A stretch of DNA of 64,000 nucleotides from assembly GCF_019091085.1 (NCBI RefSeq), contig NZ_JAGXJY010000008.1:203256-267255 (forward strand), given 5' to 3'. Position numbers and translations under genes: made by a program. Numbering within the stretch: the stretch's first letter is position 1; the number at the start of each line of letters is the position of its first letter. The notes under the pieces are model-generated. The model did no database searches and was not told the origin of the DNA. It saw nothing but the letters and a program-made list of their open reading frames with translations. Below, one piece after another: positions 46,489-55,376 of this stretch. The stretch comes from Mesorhizobium sp. GbtcB19 (GTDB lineage: Bacteria; Pseudomonadota; Alphaproteobacteria; Rhizobiales; Rhizobiaceae).

Positions 46489-46653
46489 AAATGCGCGTCC
46501 CATCACGAAGATTCAACTGGGCGTGGCGCCTGCCTCAGCTTGAGGCGGTGACGGCTAATCGATTATAGATTGCGCGCGGCACTTTATCGGCGTCCTTGGG
46601 GGACGCCGGGCGACGCCGTGGGCAACTTGCTTTTGAACAATCGGATCTTCGCC

Positions 46654-47787
46654 ATGCAGCTTCGCAGCTTCATCCTTCTGGGATTCTGTGCCGTCCTCGG
46701 CATGGGTTCCGCGGCCTTTGCCGGACCGGCAACCCTGGCCACTTCCCCGTCGGTCGAGACAACCGACGCCATTCCCGTCGTCGCCACCAAGAGCGACGCA
46801 TCGCAGCTGAAGCTTCTCAAGAAGAAGAAAAACCCGACCTCGGCGGAGCTTGCGCAGATCAGCAAGCTCGAGTCCAAGATCGCGGCCGACAAGGAAGCCG
46901 TCAAGGAAAAGGCACTCGAAGCTCGCAAGCTGGCGATGCGCGAGGCGGCCAAGGCCAAGGCGGATGCGGCACGCCAGGAATGGCTCGCCAAGAAGGGCGG
47001 CAGCGCCACTTCGACTGAAGTCGCAGACGCCAAGCCGGCCAAGAAGACCACCAAGATTATCGCGCCGCTGGAGCCTGTCGCGCCGATCGTTCCGGTCAAG
47101 GCCGAGGAGCCGATCCCGGCGGAGGCGATGAACGTCGCCGCCACCGGCAATGACGGTGAATTGCGCAGCGAGCAGCCCGGCCAGAGGCAGGCGAGCAGCG
47201 GCGGCCTGTTCGATGGCCTGTTCGGTGGCGGCGCACAGTCGACATCGATCAACTATCTGCCGGAGACCCGCGCGCTCGATTCGGCGCTGGCCAGGAAGGA
47301 CGCCAAGCGGCCCTTCAAGGTGAAGCCGGAATTCGTGCCGCAGGACGTTGCCTTCTCCGGCTATGAGCCGGGCACCATCGTCATCGATACCAGCGCCCGT
47401 CGCCTCTACCTCGTCGAGAGCTTCTCGACGGCGCGGCGTTACGCCATCGCGGTCGGCCGCGAAGGCCTGCAGTTCAAGGGCACGGTGGCGGTCGGCGACA
47501 AGCAGGAATGGCCGCGCTGGATCCCGACGCTCGACATGCAGAAGCGCGAGCCGAAGCATTACGGCCAGTATAAGGACGGCATGAACGGCGGCGGCGAAAA
47601 TCCGCTCGGCGCGCGCGCCATCTATCTCTATGACGGCAAGAAGGACACGCATCTGCGCATCCATGGCACGATTGCGCCGCAGTCGATCGGAACCAGCGCC
47701 TCCAATGGCTGCTTCCGCATGATCAACGAGCACGTCATGGACCTCTACAGCCGTGTCAGGATCGGCACCAAGGTCGTTATCATCTAA
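46654..47787 (+). CDS. L,D-transpeptidase (YkuD domain)
   Basis: A 377-residue exported protein. A signal peptide (about 1-24, AFAGP) is followed by a Lys/Ala-rich coiled-coil-like stretch (about 50-110), a Pro-rich linker and a YkuD catalytic domain (about 245-377). The active-site block LRIHGTIAPQSIG then TSASNGCFRM carries the catalytic His and Cys. Such enzymes form 3-3 peptidoglycan cross-links or attach proteins to peptidoglycan; rhizobia rely heavily on them. The start at 46654 puts the signal peptide first. It sits between secG and pyrG. Confidence 0.92.
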   Translation: MQLRSFILLGFCAVLGMGSAAFAGPATLATSPSVETTDAIPVVATKSDASQLKLLKKKKNPTSAELAQISKLESKIAADKEAVKEKALEARKLAMREAAKAKADAARQEWLAKKGGSATSTEVADAKPAKKTTKIIAPLEPVAPIVPVKAEEPIPAEAMNVAATGNDGELRSEQPGQRQASSGGLFDGLFGGGAQSTSINYLPETRALDSALARKDAKRPFKVKPEFVPQDVAFSGYEPGTIVIDTSARRLYLVESFSTARRYAIAVGREGLQFKGTVAVGDKQEWPRWIPTLDMQKREPKHYGQYKDGMNGGGENPLGARAIYLYDGKKDTHLRIHGTIAPQSIGTSASNGCFRMINEHVMDLYSRVRIGTKVVII

Positions 47788-47807
47788 CGCCTTGCATCAA
47801 ACTGCCG

Positions 47808-47838
47808 AAAGGGCCGGCACCGCCGGCCCTTTTGTTTT
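47808..47838 (+). terminator. Rho-independent terminator after the L,D-transpeptidase gene
   Basis: AAAGGGCCGGC (47808-47818) pairs with GCCGGCCCTTT (47822-47832) around a 3-base loop, followed by a T-rich run to 47838. Confidence 0.9.
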
Positions 47839-47946
47839 GAATAGTGAAAACGCCGATCACCGGCACCGGCGCCATTTTGGGAAAAAGCCTTCGCGGCGGT
47901 TTTTTCTCTGGCGGAATCAATCAGGCCGCGTTAAGCGATGACTCCC

Positions 47947-49575
47947 ATGGCGCGATATGTATTCATCACAGGCGGCGTGGTTTCCTCACTCGGAAAAGGC
48001 ATCGCCGCAGCAGCTCTTGGGGCTCTTCTGCAGGCGCGAGGCTATCGCGCGAGGATCAAAAAGCTCGATCCTTACTTGAATGTCGACCCCGGAACGATGT
48101 CGCCGTACCAGCATGGCGAAGTGTTCGTGACCGACGACGGTGCCGAGACCGATCTCGATCTCGGCCATTACGAGCGCTTCACCGGGCGCTCGGCGAACCA
48201 GCAGGACAACATCACCACCGGCCGCATCTACAAGAACATCATCGAGCGCGAGCGGCGCGGCGACTATCTCGGGGCCACGGTGCAGGTGATCCCGCACGTG
48301 ACCGATGAGATCAAGCATTTCGTGCTCGACGGCAATGACGATTACGACTTCGTGCTGTGCGAAATCGGCGGCACGGTGGGCGATATCGAGGCGATGCCGT
48401 TCCTGGAGGCGATTCGCCAGCTCGGCAACGACCTGCCGCGCAACAACGCCGTCTATGTGCATCTGACGCTGATGCCCTACATCCCGACGGCCGGCGAACT
48501 GAAGACCAAGCCGACCCAGCATTCGGTCAAGGAATTGCGCGGCATCGGCATCGCGCCGGACATCCTTCTGGTTCGCGCCGACCGGCCGATCCCGAAGGAA
48601 GAGCGCCGCAAGCTGTCGCTGTTCTGCAATGTGCGCGAAAGCGCGGTCATCCAGGCGCTCGACGTGCCGCACATCTATGACGTGCCGATGGCCTATCACC
48701 AGGAAGGGCTCGATTCGGAAGTTTTGGCCGCTTTCGGCATCGATCCGGCGCCGAAGCCGCGCATGGAGCCCTGGCAGGCGCTGTCCAAGCGTATCCACAA
48801 TCCGGAAGGCGAGGTGACGATCGCCGTCGTGGGCAAGTATACCGGGCTCAAGGATGCCTATAAATCGCTGATCGAAGCGCTCTCGCATGGCGGCCTGGCC
48901 AACCACGTCAAGGTCAAGCTCGACTGGATCGAGAGCGAGATTTTCGAGAAGGAAGACCCGACGCCCTGGCTGGAAAAGGTGCACGGCATCCTCGTTCCCG
49001 GCGGGTTTGGCGAGCGCGGCTCCGAGGGCAAGATCCTGGCGGCAAAATTCGCGCGCGAGCGCAAGGTGCCTTATTTTGGCATCTGCTTCGGCATGCAGAT
49101 GGCCTGCATCGAGGCGGCGCGCTCGCTGGCGGGCGTCGACCATGCGTCGTCGACCGAGTTCGGACCGACCGACGAGCCGGTCGTCGGCCTGATGACCGAA
49201 TGGCTGAAGGGCAACATGCTGGAGAAGCGCCGGGCGACCGGCGATCTCGGCGGCACCATGCGGCTCGGCGCCTATCAGGCCGAGCTCGCCAAGGGCTCCA
49301 AGATCGCCGACATCTATGGCGACACGCAGATTTCCGAACGCCACCGGCACCGCTACGAAGTCAATATCGACTACAAGCAACGGCTGGAGGATTGCGGCCT
49401 GGTCTTTGCCGGCATGTCGCCCGACGGCGTGCTGCCGGAGACGGTCGAGTATCCCGACCATCCGTGGTTCATCGGCGTGCAGTATCACCCGGAACTGAAG
49501 AGCCGGCCGCTCGAACCGCACCCGCTGTTCGCAAGCTTTATCTCGGCGGCGGTGGACCAGTCGCGCCTGGTTTAG
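47947..49575 (+). CDS. pyrG: CTP synthase
   Basis: A 542-residue amidotransferase making CTP from UTP and glutamine. The synthetase domain starts YVFITGGVVSSLGKGIAAA, and the glutaminase domain has the nucleophile Cys in YFGICFGMQMACIEAARSL and the late HPE in VQYHPELKSRPLEPHP. ATG 47947 (MARYVF) is preferred; ATG 47938 would add three residues. Its stop codon overlaps the first base of a large palindromic repeat. Confidence 0.96.
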   Translation: MARYVFITGGVVSSLGKGIAAAALGALLQARGYRARIKKLDPYLNVDPGTMSPYQHGEVFVTDDGAETDLDLGHYERFTGRSANQQDNITTGRIYKNIIERERRGDYLGATVQVIPHVTDEIKHFVLDGNDDYDFVLCEIGGTVGDIEAMPFLEAIRQLGNDLPRNNAVYVHLTLMPYIPTAGELKTKPTQHSVKELRGIGIAPDILLVRADRPIPKEERRKLSLFCNVRESAVIQALDVPHIYDVPMAYHQEGLDSEVLAAFGIDPAPKPRMEPWQALSKRIHNPEGEVTIAVVGKYTGLKDAYKSLIEALSHGGLANHVKVKLDWIESEIFEKEDPTPWLEKVHGILVPGGFGERGSEGKILAAKFARERKVPYFGICFGMQMACIEAARSLAGVDHASSTEFGPTDEPVVGLMTEWLKGNMLEKRRATGDLGGTMRLGAYQAELAKGSKIADIYGDTQISERHRHRYEVNIDYKQRLEDCGLVFAGMSPDGVLPETVEYPDHPWFIGVQYHPELKSRPLEPHPLFASFISAAVDQSRLV

Positions 49576-49716
49576 GATGTGTTGATATTCAGGTGAGGCC
49601 GGCCTGCAAATGGCGGCGTCCTGCGCTTCCGGTGCTCACGTACTTCAAGTACGCTCCGCTCCGGTTCTCGGAAGCCACCATTTTCGGCTCGGCCTGACCT
49701 GAATCTCAACACATCC
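49575..49716. repeat. 142-base imperfect palindromic element after pyrG
   Basis: The left arm begins GGATGTGTTGATATTCAGGT and the right arm ends ACCTGAATCTCAACACATCC; the arms mirror each other at most positions. The centre is CGTACTT-C-AAGTACG (about 49639-49653). Length, symmetry and intergenic position suggest a palindromic intergenic repeat family of rhizobia, and the RNA would fold into one long hairpin. Copy number in the genome is unknown from this window. Confidence 0.8.
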
Positions 49717-49752
49717 CGGCTCCAGCTTGCGAGCCGGCCGTGCGGACCCACA

Positions 49753-50340
49753 ATGCAGATCTATGTAGCGCTGCTCTACAGCATCATCTTGGGCGAGGGG
49801 CGGCGCGTGGTCATGGCCGACCTCAAGGCCATGGCCGAGGAACTGGGGCTGAAGAACGTCCGCACGCTGGTGGCGACTGGTAATCTCGTGTTCGAGGCGC
49901 GGGCGACCGACATCGCCCGGCTGGAACAGAGGCTGGAAGCAGCCTTCGAAAAAACCTTCGGCCGCCATGTCGACATCATCGTGCGCACCGCCGAGGACTG
50001 GTTGAAGCTGGTCGAAGGTAATCCATTCCCAGCCGACTCCGCCAAGGCAGGCGACCAGGTGGCGGTTCGGGTAATGCGCAAGCCCGCGCCCGAGGAAGGT
50101 GTGGCGGCGTTGCAGGCTTATGCGGCCGGGGACGAGAAGGTGCTGCCGTCCGGTGGTGACATCTGGGTCGTCTTTTCGCGCGAGAGGCCAACATCGCGGC
50201 TGCTCGCGGCCATGAACCACAAGCGTCTCGGCATCGGCACCTCGCGGAACTGGAATACGGTGCGAAAGCTGGCGGAGATGATAGGCGGGGCCTTCCCTTC
50301 TCCCCTTGTGGGAGAAGGTGGCCGCGAAGCGGCCGGATGA
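49753..50340 (+). CDS. DUF1697 domain-containing protein
   Basis: A 195-residue cytoplasmic protein of unknown function. MADLKAMAEELGLKNVRTLVATGNLVFEA, the EKTFGRHVDIIVRTAEDW block and the C-terminal GTSRNWNTVRKLAEM identify DUF1697. The last 15 residues (FPSPLVGEGGREAAG) are encoded by an intergenic repeat that runs into the gene, so the true family domain ends near MIGG. It is bracketed by two palindromic repeats. Confidence 0.85.
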   Translation: MQIYVALLYSIILGEGRRVVMADLKAMAEELGLKNVRTLVATGNLVFEARATDIARLEQRLEAAFEKTFGRHVDIIVRTAEDWLKLVEGNPFPADSAKAGDQVAVRVMRKPAPEEGVAALQAYAAGDEKVLPSGGDIWVVFSRERPTSRLLAAMNHKRLGIGTSRNWNTVRKLAEMIGGAFPSPLVGEGGREAAG

Positions 50341-50442
50341 GGGGTGTTCCAGGGAAAGCCAACGTCTCACTCCGCTGGAACACCCCTCATCCGTCTCGGC
50401 GCTAACACGCCGATCCACCTTCTCCCACAAGGGGAGAAGGGG
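50295..50442. repeat. 148-base rhizobial intergenic palindromic repeat
   Basis: Left arm CCCTTCTCCCCTTGTGGGAG (from 50295) and right arm ending CTCCCACAAGGGGAGAAGGG (to about 50441) are inverted copies, each with an internal hairpin. Inner parts GGATGAGGGGTGTTCCAG (50335-50352) and CTGGAACACCCCTCATCC (50375-50392) also pair. The pattern resembles the rhizobial intergenic mosaic elements. It covers the 3' end of the DUF1697 gene and reaches to 10 bases from the NCS1 stop, so it can act as a bidirectional terminator. Confidence 0.8.
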
Positions 50443-50451
50443 AAAGTGCGC

Positions 50452-51909
50452 TCAAGCCTTCGCCATCTTGGCTCCGGCACCCAGCGCCATGGTGCGCAGG
50501 ACGTAGTAGACGGCTCCCGCTATGGCCACGCCGAAGAACCAGCCATAGACGCCCCACCATGCGGGCAGCCAGCTGGTCAAGTTGGGCAGGATCGAGGAGA
50601 AGATCGCGCCGATGCCGGCGGCGATGAAGGCGTTGACGTGCCAGCCGCTCTGGAAGCGGAACTCGCCGTCCTCGCGATAGAGCGCCTCGACATCGACCTC
50701 GCTTTTGCGGATCAGGTAATAGTCGACCATCATCACGCCGAAGATCGGCCCCATCGTCGCGCCGATGATGCCGACGAAGTGTGCTGCGCTGCCTTCCCAC
50801 GGCGCGAAGGGATAGAGCACCAGCGCGATCAATGCCGCGATGTAACCGCCCTTCTTGAAGTCGATCTGGCGCGGGAAGACGTTGGAGAAGTCGAAGGCGG
50901 GCGAGACGAAATTCGCCACCACGTTGATGCCGAGCGTCGCGACGGCGAAGGTGAGCGCGGCAAGGGCAGCCAGGAACCAGCTGTCGAACTTGGCCGAGAT
51001 CTGGTCGGGATGGAGCAGCACCTCGTGGTAGACGTCGTAGGCGGCGATGGTGGTGACGCCGGCGACCAGCGAGAACAGGATCAGATTGACCGGCAGGCCC
51101 CAGATGTTGCCCTTGCGAAGTGCCGCATTGTCCGGCGCGTAGCGGGCGAAGTCGCAGAAATTGAGGTAGAGCGCCGAGAAATAGGTCACCCAGATCGCGG
51201 CGGCGCCGAACAGCGCGGTCCATGAACCCGGATCGCCCGGAATGCCGGCATCGGCGGTCTTTTCGCGCAGAACGTCCATCGGGATATCGCTGGTGAAAGC
51301 GAAGCTGCCCGACTTCACGCAGAGATAGATGGCAAGCAGCAGCATCATCACCCAAACGGCGGGGCCGGCCCAGTCCTGGAAGCGGCGCACGGTCTCCATG
51401 CCCTTCTGGATGATCAGGAGCTGCAGCGCCCAGATGACGACGAAGCAGATCACCTCGAGGGTCGAATGCCCCAGAAGATGCGAGCTCTTGTTGAACTCGT
51501 CGAACCATTGCAGGCGCGTCAGCAGCGCCACGATGGCGCCCGACGCCGCGGCCGTCTGCGCGCCGTACCAGAAGCAGGCGACGATGGCGCGCACCAGCGC
51601 CGGGACGTTGGCGCCCCAGATGCCGAAGGAAGCGCGCGCAAGCACGGGGTAGGGCACGCCGGTCTTCACACCGGCATAGCCGACCATGTTCATCAGCGCG
51701 TAGATGATCAGCGAGCCGATGCCGATGGCGATGATGAAGTTGACGAAGCCGCCGCAGAACAGAAACAGGCTGGCCGCCAGGTAATAGCCCCAGAGGCTGT
51801 GGACGTCCGAGGTCCAGACGTTGAAGATCGAAAACGGTCCCCAGTTCCTGACCGTTGCCGGAGCCAGATCCTCGTTATAGAGGTCTGGCGATGCGCCTTG
51901 AATGGTCAT
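50452..51909 (-). CDS. NCS1 family nucleobase:cation symporter
   Basis: A 485-residue inner-membrane transporter with about 12 membrane segments. The N-terminal LAPATVRNWGPFSIFNVWTS, the GVPYPVLARASFGIWGANVPAL block and INVVANFVSPAFDFSNVFPR match the NCS1 family (hydantoin, allantoin, cytosine, uracil or thiamine transport). The ligand cannot be assigned. Start at 51909 (MTIQGASPDLYNEDL) was chosen over a longer upstream frame. No catabolic genes adjoin it. Confidence 0.9.
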   Translation of the reverse strand: MTIQGASPDLYNEDLAPATVRNWGPFSIFNVWTSDVHSLWGYYLAASLFLFCGGFVNFIIAIGIGSLIIYALMNMVGYAGVKTGVPYPVLARASFGIWGANVPALVRAIVACFWYGAQTAAASGAIVALLTRLQWFDEFNKSSHLLGHSTLEVICFVVIWALQLLIIQKGMETVRRFQDWAGPAVWVMMLLLAIYLCVKSGSFAFTSDIPMDVLREKTADAGIPGDPGSWTALFGAAAIWVTYFSALYLNFCDFARYAPDNAALRKGNIWGLPVNLILFSLVAGVTTIAAYDVYHEVLLHPDQISAKFDSWFLAALAALTFAVATLGINVVANFVSPAFDFSNVFPRQIDFKKGGYIAALIALVLYPFAPWEGSAAHFVGIIGATMGPIFGVMMVDYYLIRKSEVDVEALYREDGEFRFQSGWHVNAFIAAGIGAIFSSILPNLTSWLPAWWGVYGWFFGVAIAGAVYYVLRTMALGAGAKMAKA

Positions 51910-52217
51910 TGCAAGTGTTCCCCTTGTTGCAAAACGCGCCCTCACGCGTTTGACCGCAGAGGTTAAGCCTGACGCCGGGGAACCGGCAAGCAACCCATTT
52001 GCCGGCTTTCGCCTTAAAGATATTCAATGAGAATCGCCGTTATCCGCCGCTCCCAGGCGCATTGATTTTGAGTCGCCGCGTTGTTTTTCGCGCATATCGG
52101 GCACTGGTCGTCCGGTTCCAAAACTTTTCCGGCAGCAACCAAATTTGTTTGGAACCGATCGGAGAGACGTGCGTTAAGTGGAGTTCGGCTGCCTTGCGGC
52201 CGGCCGGGAGGATAACG
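51910..52217. other. NCS1-DUF982 divergent intergenic region
   Basis: A 308-base stretch without a credible gene. It holds an inverted repeat CCGGCAA (51983-51989) / TTGCCGG (51999-52005) followed by CTTTCG, which could be an operator or a weak terminator, and GGGAGGATAACG directly before the DUF982 start as its ribosome site. Confidence 0.5.
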
Positions 52218-52520
52218 ATGGATCGCTTGCATTTCTTTACCCCAGTGCGAATTGCGCGTGGGCAGGGATACCCTGTGGAGGAAGTCGATAGCGTCTCCGA
52301 GGCGATGGTGTTCCTGCGGAAGTGGCCAACGGGCAGACGCGGCCCGGTTTATCAATGCGCCCTGAATTGCTGTGCGGCGGCTGTGTCGGGCAAGATGTCG
52401 GCTGAGGAAGCGAGAAAGGCCTTTGTCGGCTTTGCCCGCATCACCCGGCTTCTCGACGACGATATGGCGCTGCCGCTGGGTGGCGCATCGATGGATAACG
52501 TCTACGCGCTGCGGCGTTAG
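52218..52520 (+). CDS. DUF982 domain-containing protein
   Basis: A 100-residue protein of a family largely confined to rhizobia, of unknown function. The order FFTPVRIARGQG, VDSVSEAMVFLRKWPTGRRGP, then VYQCALNCCAAA and MSAEEARKAFVGFARI is characteristic of DUF982. GGGAGG precedes the ATG at 52218 by 7 bases. A decayed relative lies 2.6 kb downstream beyond the SPFH gene. Confidence 0.88.
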   Translation: MDRLHFFTPVRIARGQGYPVEEVDSVSEAMVFLRKWPTGRRGPVYQCALNCCAAAVSGKMSAEEARKAFVGFARITRLLDDDMALPLGGASMDNVYALRR

Positions 52521-52991
52521 GCCGAAAAACCCTCTTGAAATCAATGTGCCGCGTCGGCAACGGCGCAGCATATGAGATGTTGCTGGTTTCCAATCCCCAT
52601 CGGGTCGGATCGGGAGCCACTGTTTTGACTCGTCGAGAGCGCCATTTCCCTCCTTGCTAATTTCTAGACGCCAACGCTTTCGAAACAGCAAAAGCGTTGA
52701 AAATACTTATTCGATTTCGGCGCGAAGTATCTTTAAACCTGTTGGCGCTATCCCTACGTCATCTGTTGTTATGTCTATCAAGGCAACACCGATGTAACTT
52801 CGCTTACGGCCACGCCTGTCCTCTCGGGGGACTCGGGACGCGCGGTCACTTCCCACACAATGAGCAGCCCAGACGTTCGACACGCCCTTCGTGCGTCGAG
52901 CGCGTCGGCGCGCGATCTCCCCGCTTCGTTAATCAACACCAACCGGGCGGCCGTCGGGTGGACGAACCCGCACGCCCATAGGAGACAAGAA
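52521..52991. other. Region upstream of the SPFH gene
   Basis: A 471-base stretch, visibly richer in A/T in its middle (52660-52760), without a supported gene. A frame open from 52860 joins the SPFH gene but reads Arg/Ser-rich unconserved sequence. TAGGAGACAAGAA just before 52992 is the SPFH ribosome site. The AT-rich part probably holds the promoter. Confidence 0.45.
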
Positions 52992-55037
52992 ATGGAAGCC
53001 CTACAATATCTCGACCCGATCAAATGGACGGCGATCGAGGTAGCCGTGCTGGTCATCGTGCTGGCGATCCTGTTCCGGTGGAGCGGCGTGGTCCGCTACA
53101 TCCCAAACGACAGGCTCGGCATCCTGGAAAAACTGTGGAGTTTTCGCGGCTCCGTCAGCAATGGCTTCATCGCGCTCAACCGTGAGGCGGGCTACCAGCC
53201 GGAAGTCGTGCGCGGTGGCCTGCATTTCTTCATGCCGTTCCAGTATTCGATGCATCGCGCCAATCTTGTCACCATCCCGCAGGGCCAGATCGGCTATGTC
53301 TTTGCCCGTGACGGCAAGCCGCTGCCTCCGACGCAGACGCTTGCTTGCAACACCGACGCCGATGATTTCCAGGATGTGCGCGGCTTTCTCGAAAAAGGCG
53401 GACAGAAAGGACCGCAACGCAAGATCTTGCGCGAAGGCACCTATGCCATCAATCTCGCACAATTCGTCGTGCTCACCGCCCAGTCGACCTATGCCGTCAA
53501 TCTGAGCTCGTCGGAACAAAGCCTCTTTACCAATATGTCGAGCATGATCTCGGAGCGGGGCGGCTTCGAGCCAGTCGTCATCCATAATGCCGAGGACATG
53601 ATCGGTATCGTCACCATCCATGACGGTCCGGCCCTGCCGGACGGCGAGATCATCGCGCCGACCGTCGCCAACGATCCGACCGACCCGAACTTCCACAACA
53701 ATTTCCAGGATCCGGAGAAGTTTCTCAATGCCGGCGGCTACCGCGGCCGGCAGTTGCAGGTGCTGGCCGACGGCAGCTACTTCCTCAATCGCATTTTCGC
53801 GACCGTCGAGCTGGTCGAGAAGACGATCATCGACGTCGGCACGGTGGGTGTCGTCGTCTCCTATAACGGCCGCCACGGCACCGATATATCCGGACAGGCA
53901 TACCGTCACGGCGAGCTGGTCGAAGTCGGCGCGCGCGGTGTCTGGTCGACGCCTCTGCTGCCGGGCAAGTACGCGTTCAATACCTATGCCGGCAATATCG
54001 TCACCGTGCCGACCACCAACTTCGTGCTCAAATGGACGAAGGAGCAGTTCGGCGAACACAGGCTGGACGAGAACCTGTCTGAAGTGTCGCTGATCACCAA
54101 GGATGCGTTCGAGCCTGTGCTGCCGCTCTCCGTCGTCGTGCATATCGACTATATGAAGGCGCCGCTGGTGGTGCAGCGTTTCGGTGACATCAAGCGGCTG
54201 GTCGAACAAACGCTCGATCCGATGGTTTCCGCCTACTTCAAGAATATCGCCCAGACGAAGACGCTGATCCAGCTCTTGCAGGAGCGTAGCGATATCCAGC
54301 GCAAATCGGGCGAGGAGATGCGCGAAAAATTCAATTCCTACAGTCTCGAGCTGCAGGAAGTGCTGATCGGTACACCCCGCGCCGCCAACGGCCAGAACAG
54401 CATAGAGCAGATCCTGATCCAGCTGCGCGAGCGCCAGATCGCGGTCGAAAAGGTCGAGACCTACAAATTGCAGGAGAGGGCGGCCACTCAGGAACGCACG
54501 TTGCGTGAGAAGGAGGCGCTCGCCGAGCAGCAAGCCAAGATCACGACGTCGGCACTTACCATCGAGATCAGCGAGAACGAGGGCAAGGCGCAACTCGCCC
54601 GTACCCGCCAGGAGGCCGAAACCATCCAGGTCACCGCCAAGGCAGAGGCCGAGAAGGTGCGCGTCGCCGGCCAGGGCGAGGCCGACATGATCAAGGCTGT
54701 CGCGCTTGCCGATGCCGAACGCATCAAGGCGACCGGTTTCGCGGAGGCCGAGAAGGTGCGAGCCATCGGTCTGGCGGAGGCCGAGGCCACCGAGAAGAAG
54801 GTCGCGGCCTTCGGCGGACCGGACTATCAGCTCAATTCGCAGGTTCTCATGCGCTTCGCCGAGGCGATCGAGAATGGCAGGCTGCCGCTCGTGCCGCAGA
54901 TCCAGATCGGCGCTGCCGGCGGCGAGAAGGGGGCCGCCAATGGCCTTGTCGAGATGATGCTTTCGATGCTCGTCGCCGACCGGGTTGGACGGCAAACCCT
55001 GCCGGATGCGATCCCGGCACCCGTTGAGGAGGATTGA
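52992..55037 (+). CDS. SPFH/flotillin-like membrane protein
   Basis: A 681-residue protein. A single N-terminal membrane segment (about 13-33, AIEVAVLVIVLAILFRWSGVV) precedes a long SPFH (band 7) domain (about 35-430), then an Ala/Glu/Lys-rich coiled-coil (about 470-610) with flotillin-like repeats AEAEKVR, GFAEAEKVRAIGLAEAEATE. Flotillins scaffold membrane microdomains. Prokaryotic SPFH proteins often sit beside NfeD or protease genes, absent here. Start 52992 has GGAG 9 bases upstream. It ends with a strong terminator. Confidence 0.88.
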   Translation: MEALQYLDPIKWTAIEVAVLVIVLAILFRWSGVVRYIPNDRLGILEKLWSFRGSVSNGFIALNREAGYQPEVVRGGLHFFMPFQYSMHRANLVTIPQGQIGYVFARDGKPLPPTQTLACNTDADDFQDVRGFLEKGGQKGPQRKILREGTYAINLAQFVVLTAQSTYAVNLSSSEQSLFTNMSSMISERGGFEPVVIHNAEDMIGIVTIHDGPALPDGEIIAPTVANDPTDPNFHNNFQDPEKFLNAGGYRGRQLQVLADGSYFLNRIFATVELVEKTIIDVGTVGVVVSYNGRHGTDISGQAYRHGELVEVGARGVWSTPLLPGKYAFNTYAGNIVTVPTTNFVLKWTKEQFGEHRLDENLSEVSLITKDAFEPVLPLSVVVHIDYMKAPLVVQRFGDIKRLVEQTLDPMVSAYFKNIAQTKTLIQLLQERSDIQRKSGEEMREKFNSYSLELQEVLIGTPRAANGQNSIEQILIQLRERQIAVEKVETYKLQERAATQERTLREKEALAEQQAKITTSALTIEISENEGKAQLARTRQEAETIQVTAKAEAEKVRVAGQGEADMIKAVALADAERIKATGFAEAEKVRAIGLAEAEATEKKVAAFGGPDYQLNSQVLMRFAEAIENGRLPLVPQIQIGAAGGEKGAANGLVEMMLSMLVADRVGRQTLPDAIPAPVEED

Positions 55038-55043
55038 TTGCGG

Positions 55044-55071
55044 ATGGGCCGGTCGTACCGGCCCATTTTTT
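55044..55071 (+). terminator. Rho-independent terminator after the SPFH gene
   Basis: ATGGGCCGGT (55044-55053) and ACCGGCCCAT (55057-55066) pair perfectly around CGT, followed by six T residues (55066-55071). It separates the SPFH gene from the TIR locus. Confidence 0.93.
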
Positions 55072-55165
55072 GCGCTCTGCCGAAACATGCGGCGGCGAGG
55101 CGCAGGAACCTATTCATCCGACCGGTCCGTTCACCCAACCAGTGCGAGAATCCACGGGAACGAGG

Positions 55166-55347
55166 ATGAGAAAGACGCTCAAGCCCGGTGCTTCCGGGCT
55201 TTCGACCGATCTAGGGCGACCGACACCGGTGGTGTTTTTGCAGAAGTGGTCAACGGGAAGACGCGGGCCGTCTATCAGTGGTGCTTTGGGGAACCGCAAC
55301 ACGCGAGGGTCGAACAGCTGCTTCCGTCTCCGGATCAGTTGAAGTAA
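55166..55347 (+). pseudogene. Decayed DUF982 remnant
   Basis: From ATG 55166 the frame reads MRKTLKPG..., then VVFLQKWSTGRRGP, nearly the same as MVFLRKWPTGRRGP in the intact DUF982 gene at 52218. The next conserved piece, VYQW, appears only in the +1 frame (bases about 55270-55281), so a single-base deletion has broken the reading frame. The 3' half of the family is not recognisable. It lies between the SPFH terminator and the TIR gene. The assignment rests on one conserved block. Confidence 0.5.
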
Positions 55348-55376
55348 CATCAAATGATATCGGACTGGGGCCATCG

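Noticed and set aside
55278..55376. GTG start at 55278 for the TIR gene
   Set aside because: These codons lie in the decayed DUF982 sequence (QWCFG) and look unrelated to the TIR protein; a later start is more likely.
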